Shown here: positions 5,041 to 6,376 of the stretch, one piece after another
How positions within the stretch are numbered: position 1 is the stretch's first letter
How the letters are laid out: each line of letters opens with the position of its first letter
Assembly (NCBI GenBank): GCA_004376385.1
Contig: SOJY01000199.1
Coordinates: 1 to 6,376, forward strand
Length of the DNA: 6,376 nt
Origin: Candidatus Bathyarchaeum sp.
Lineage (GTDB): Archaea > Thermoproteota > Bathyarchaeia > Bathyarchaeales > Bathyarchaeaceae
Direction: 5' to 3'
Notes under the pieces: model-generated
The model's database searches: none
Seen by the model: the letters and a program-made list of their open reading frames with translations, nothing else
What the model was told of the DNA's origin: nothing
Program-made: the position numbers and the translations under genes

Positions 5041-5072
5041 AAGTGTATGTTACACAAAGGTTGGAAAATTTT

Positions 5073-5492
5073 ATGCCAGAAAAAAAGAAACTCGCCCTAA
5101 TCATTCACAGCGGCACCATAGACAAGCTCCTCTGTGCATTCACACTAGGTTCCACCGCAGCAGCCATGGACATGGAAGTACATCTATACTTCACTTTCTG
5201 GGGACTCAACATGCTCAAAAAGGGAGCCATGGAGAAAGCTGGACTCCCCGCAACATACAAGCAATACGAAGAGATGCTGAAAACGAAACTAAAAGAGATG
5301 AACTATCCCACGCCCTACGAGATGCTTAAACGGATGAAGGCGACGGGAAACGTGAAAATCTATGCCTGCAGCCCCACGATGGAGATGTTTGGGGTAACAA
5401 AGGATACTCTGATTCCTGAGGTTGATCAAATCGCAGGTGCAGCAGCATTCTTGGACATAGCCGCAGACGCAGACACAACTCTCCTAATCTAA
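5073..5492 (+). CDS. DsrE2-like (DsrE/DsrF family) protein, putative persulfide carrier
   Basis: The 139-aa product fits the DsrE/DsrF-like fold, closest to the DsrE2 group often annotated as a peroxiredoxin family protein. The N-terminal strand and glycine turn LALIIHSGTIDKLLCAF (7-23) lead into GSTAAAMDMEVHLYFTFWG (26-44). The C-terminal part has the group's hallmark YACSPTMEMFGVTKDTL (97-113) with candidate active Cys99, then AGAAAFLDIAADADTTLLI. Cys21 is a second cysteine. Family members take part in sulfur transfer, frequently with TusA. I start at ATG 5073, preceded by AAAGG at 5057-5061. An upstream GTG (5043) is in frame but probably lies before the transcript start. It is transcribed away from the minus-strand operon and shares an operator-like motif with the tusA operon, which supports a joint role in sulfur trafficking. 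A T-rich terminator follows. Confidence 0.85.
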   Translation: MPEKKKLALIIHSGTIDKLLCAFTLGSTAAAMDMEVHLYFTFWGLNMLKKGAMEKAGLPATYKQYEEMLKTKLKEMNYPTPYEMLKRMKATGNVKIYACSPTMEMFGVTKDTLIPEVDQIAGAAAFLDIAADADTTLLI

Positions 5493-5513
5493 AACTATCT
5501 TCCAAGAAACACC

Positions 5514-5538
5514 TCTTTTTCCCCTTTTTTCTTTTTTT
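5514..5538 (+). terminator. Poly-T terminator after the dsrE-like gene
   Basis: Three T-runs of five, six and seven bases (5516-5520, 5525-5530, 5532-5538), broken by short C stretches, begin 24 nt past the stop. Archaeal RNA polymerase commonly terminates at such runs without a hairpin. The rest of the gap to the next gene (5539-5663) shows no gene I can support. Confidence 0.65.
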
Positions 5539-5665
5539 AACACAATTCACAGCAATCACTGGAAAAAAAGGTGAGTTGCTCAAACTATTTAGCCACCAAA
5601 ACAACTATGTTAAGTTAGCTTTGTAAGAGTTAACGAGGCTTTTTCATGAGATAACCAAAAAGGTT

Positions 5666-5671
5666 GGAGTG
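5666..5671 (+). promoter_or_regulatory. Shine-Dalgarno GGAGTG deciding the endonuclease III start
   Basis: The hexamer matches GGAGGTG with one base missing and ends 7 nt before GTG 5679. It overlaps the alternative TTG start at 5664, which makes that upstream codon unlikely. Confidence 0.55.
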
Positions 5672-5678
5672 TGTTGTT

Positions 5679-6332
5679 GTGAAAGAACATAAAGAAATCG
5701 TTGACACGACGAGGGTGCTGAAAATTATTGAGTTGCTGGAGAAGGAGTATTCACATGCGAAGACGGCTCTGAATTACACTAATCCCCTAGAAATATTAGT
5801 GGCTACAATTCTTTCGGCTCAATGCACCGACAAAAGGGTAAACGTTGTCACGAAATCCCTCTTCAAAAAGTACCGAACTGCAGAAGATTATGCCAACGCA
5901 GATTTAGCGGAACTTGAAGAAGATATCAGGTCCACGGGCTTTTACAGAAACAAAGCCAAGAACATCAAGAATACTGGTCGGATGCTGGTTGAAAAGTATG
6001 ATTCGCAGGTTCCTCGCACAATGGAAGAGTTGATTGAGTTGCCGGGTGTTGCCCGAAAAACAGCTAACATTGTGTTGTCGAACGCCTACGGAGTTATCGT
6101 AGGAATAGCTGTGGATACCCATGTTCGCAGGCTCTCCAAAAGACTTGGATTAACAGAAAACACGGACCCAAACAAGATCGAGGCGGACCTTATGGCGATT
6201 GTGCCGAAGAGTCAATGGAAGAGAATCACGAACCTGCTAATATTTCATGGAAGAAACGTTTGCATGGCAAGAAAACCAAAATGCAGCATATGCACTTTGA
6301 ACAAGCTTTGCCCTTCAGCATTCAAAGTCTAG
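5679..6332 (+). CDS. nth: Endonuclease III (DNA glycosylase/AP lyase with a 4Fe-4S cluster)
   Basis: This 217-aa base-excision repair enzyme removes oxidised pyrimidines and cuts the abasic site. The helix-hairpin-helix motif LPGVARKTAN (121-130) carries the catalytic Lys127. The following VDTHVRRLSKRLGL segment carries the catalytic Asp146. The C-terminal 4Fe-4S loop has Cys195, 202, 205 and 211 in the standard C-x6-C-x2-C-x5-C spacing. The ILSAQCTDKRVN block (44-55) is also typical. Length is normal, and all key residues are present, so it should be active. GTG 5679 is chosen for the Shine-Dalgarno GGAGTG at 5666-5671; TTG 5664 would add five residues. It appears to be its own transcription unit, with a hairpin terminator just downstream. 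Confidence 0.95.
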   Translation: MKEHKEIVDTTRVLKIIELLEKEYSHAKTALNYTNPLEILVATILSAQCTDKRVNVVTKSLFKKYRTAEDYANADLAELEEDIRSTGFYRNKAKNIKNTGRMLVEKYDSQVPRTMEELIELPGVARKTANIVLSNAYGVIVGIAVDTHVRRLSKRLGLTENTDPNKIEADLMAIVPKSQWKRITNLLIFHGRNVCMARKPKCSICTLNKLCPSAFKV

Positions 6333-6348
6333 AAAACAAAAACAGGCG

Positions 6349-6376
6349 AAGAGGCTAGTAAACAGAGCCTCTTTAT
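6349..6376 (+). terminator. Hairpin terminator after nth, holding copy 2 of the 17-bp repeat
   Basis: AAGAGGCT (6349-6356) pairs perfectly with AGCCTCTT (6366-6373) around a 9-nt loop, followed by TTAT to the window edge. It starts 17 nt after the nth stop. Bases 6360-6376 (AAACAGAGCCTCTTTAT) match exactly the sequence after the zinc-ribbon gene on the other strand. The repeat may continue past the window. Confidence 0.6.

Noticed and set aside
5043..5072. GTG 5043 as the start of the dsrE-like gene
   Set aside because: It would lie at or before the transcript start predicted from the TATA box at 5022-5028, and the added ten residues fall outside the family's usual N-terminus.
4937..5329. 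A 130-codon plus-strand open frame across the divergent promoter and into the dsrE-like gene
   Set aside because: It begins inside the palindromic promoter region and its second half is an out-of-frame reading of the conserved dsrE-like gene. Its His/Arg/Thr-rich product resembles no family.
1..6376. CRISPR arrays, tRNA or rRNA genes, insertion sequences
   Set aside because: I saw no regularly spaced direct repeats, tRNA-like cloverleaf, rRNA segment or transposase-like protein in any frame.

Overview
This window is most likely from an anaerobic archaeon. The evidence is T-rich termination signals, AT-rich TATA-like boxes about 25-30 nt before likely transcript starts, frequent TTG/GTG starts, and Shine-Dalgarno sequences of the archaeal GGAGGTGAT type (for example before iscU). 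The protein set (a prokaryotic malic enzyme, an IscS-like protein with Asp in place of the PLP lysine, TusA and DsrE-type sulfur carriers, and a dicluster ferredoxin-like protein) points to a Bathyarchaeia-like or other anaerobic archaeal lineage. The lineage is inference; no rRNA or other phylogenetic marker is present.

Layout. Bases 1-193 hold a divergent promoter region and what looks like the frame-disrupted 5' end of an unrecognised minus-strand gene that leaves the window. A plus-strand malic enzyme gene follows (194-1552) with a terminator-like hairpin. Next is a tight plus-strand operon of tusA-like, iscS/nifS-like and iscU-like genes (1707-3524). It converges on a three-gene minus-strand operon (4881 to 3627) encoding a 74-aa unrecognised protein, a dicluster 4Fe-4S protein and a cysteine-rich zinc-ribbon protein. 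A divergent control region with two palindromes (about 4934-5040) separates that operon from a plus-strand DsrE2-like gene (5073-5492). The window ends with an endonuclease III gene (5679-6332) and a terminator hairpin.

How the genes fit together. The central theme is sulfur and iron-sulfur metabolism. TusA and DsrE-type proteins carry persulfide sulfur, IscU is the Fe-S scaffold, and the minus-strand operon encodes a likely Fe-S electron-transfer protein. The IscS homologue keeps the sulfur-carrying Cys loop and other PLP contacts but has Asp where the PLP-binding Lys should be. It is therefore probably not an ordinary cysteine desulfurase, and sulfur for IscU may come from elsewhere, possibly TusA or free sulfide. 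The same palindrome, TATAACANNGTTATAA, lies in the promoter regions of both the tusA operon and the dsrE-like gene. This suggests one regulator controls both and is the most interesting non-coding signal here. Malic enzyme and endonuclease III are housekeeping neighbours with no evident link to the sulfur genes.
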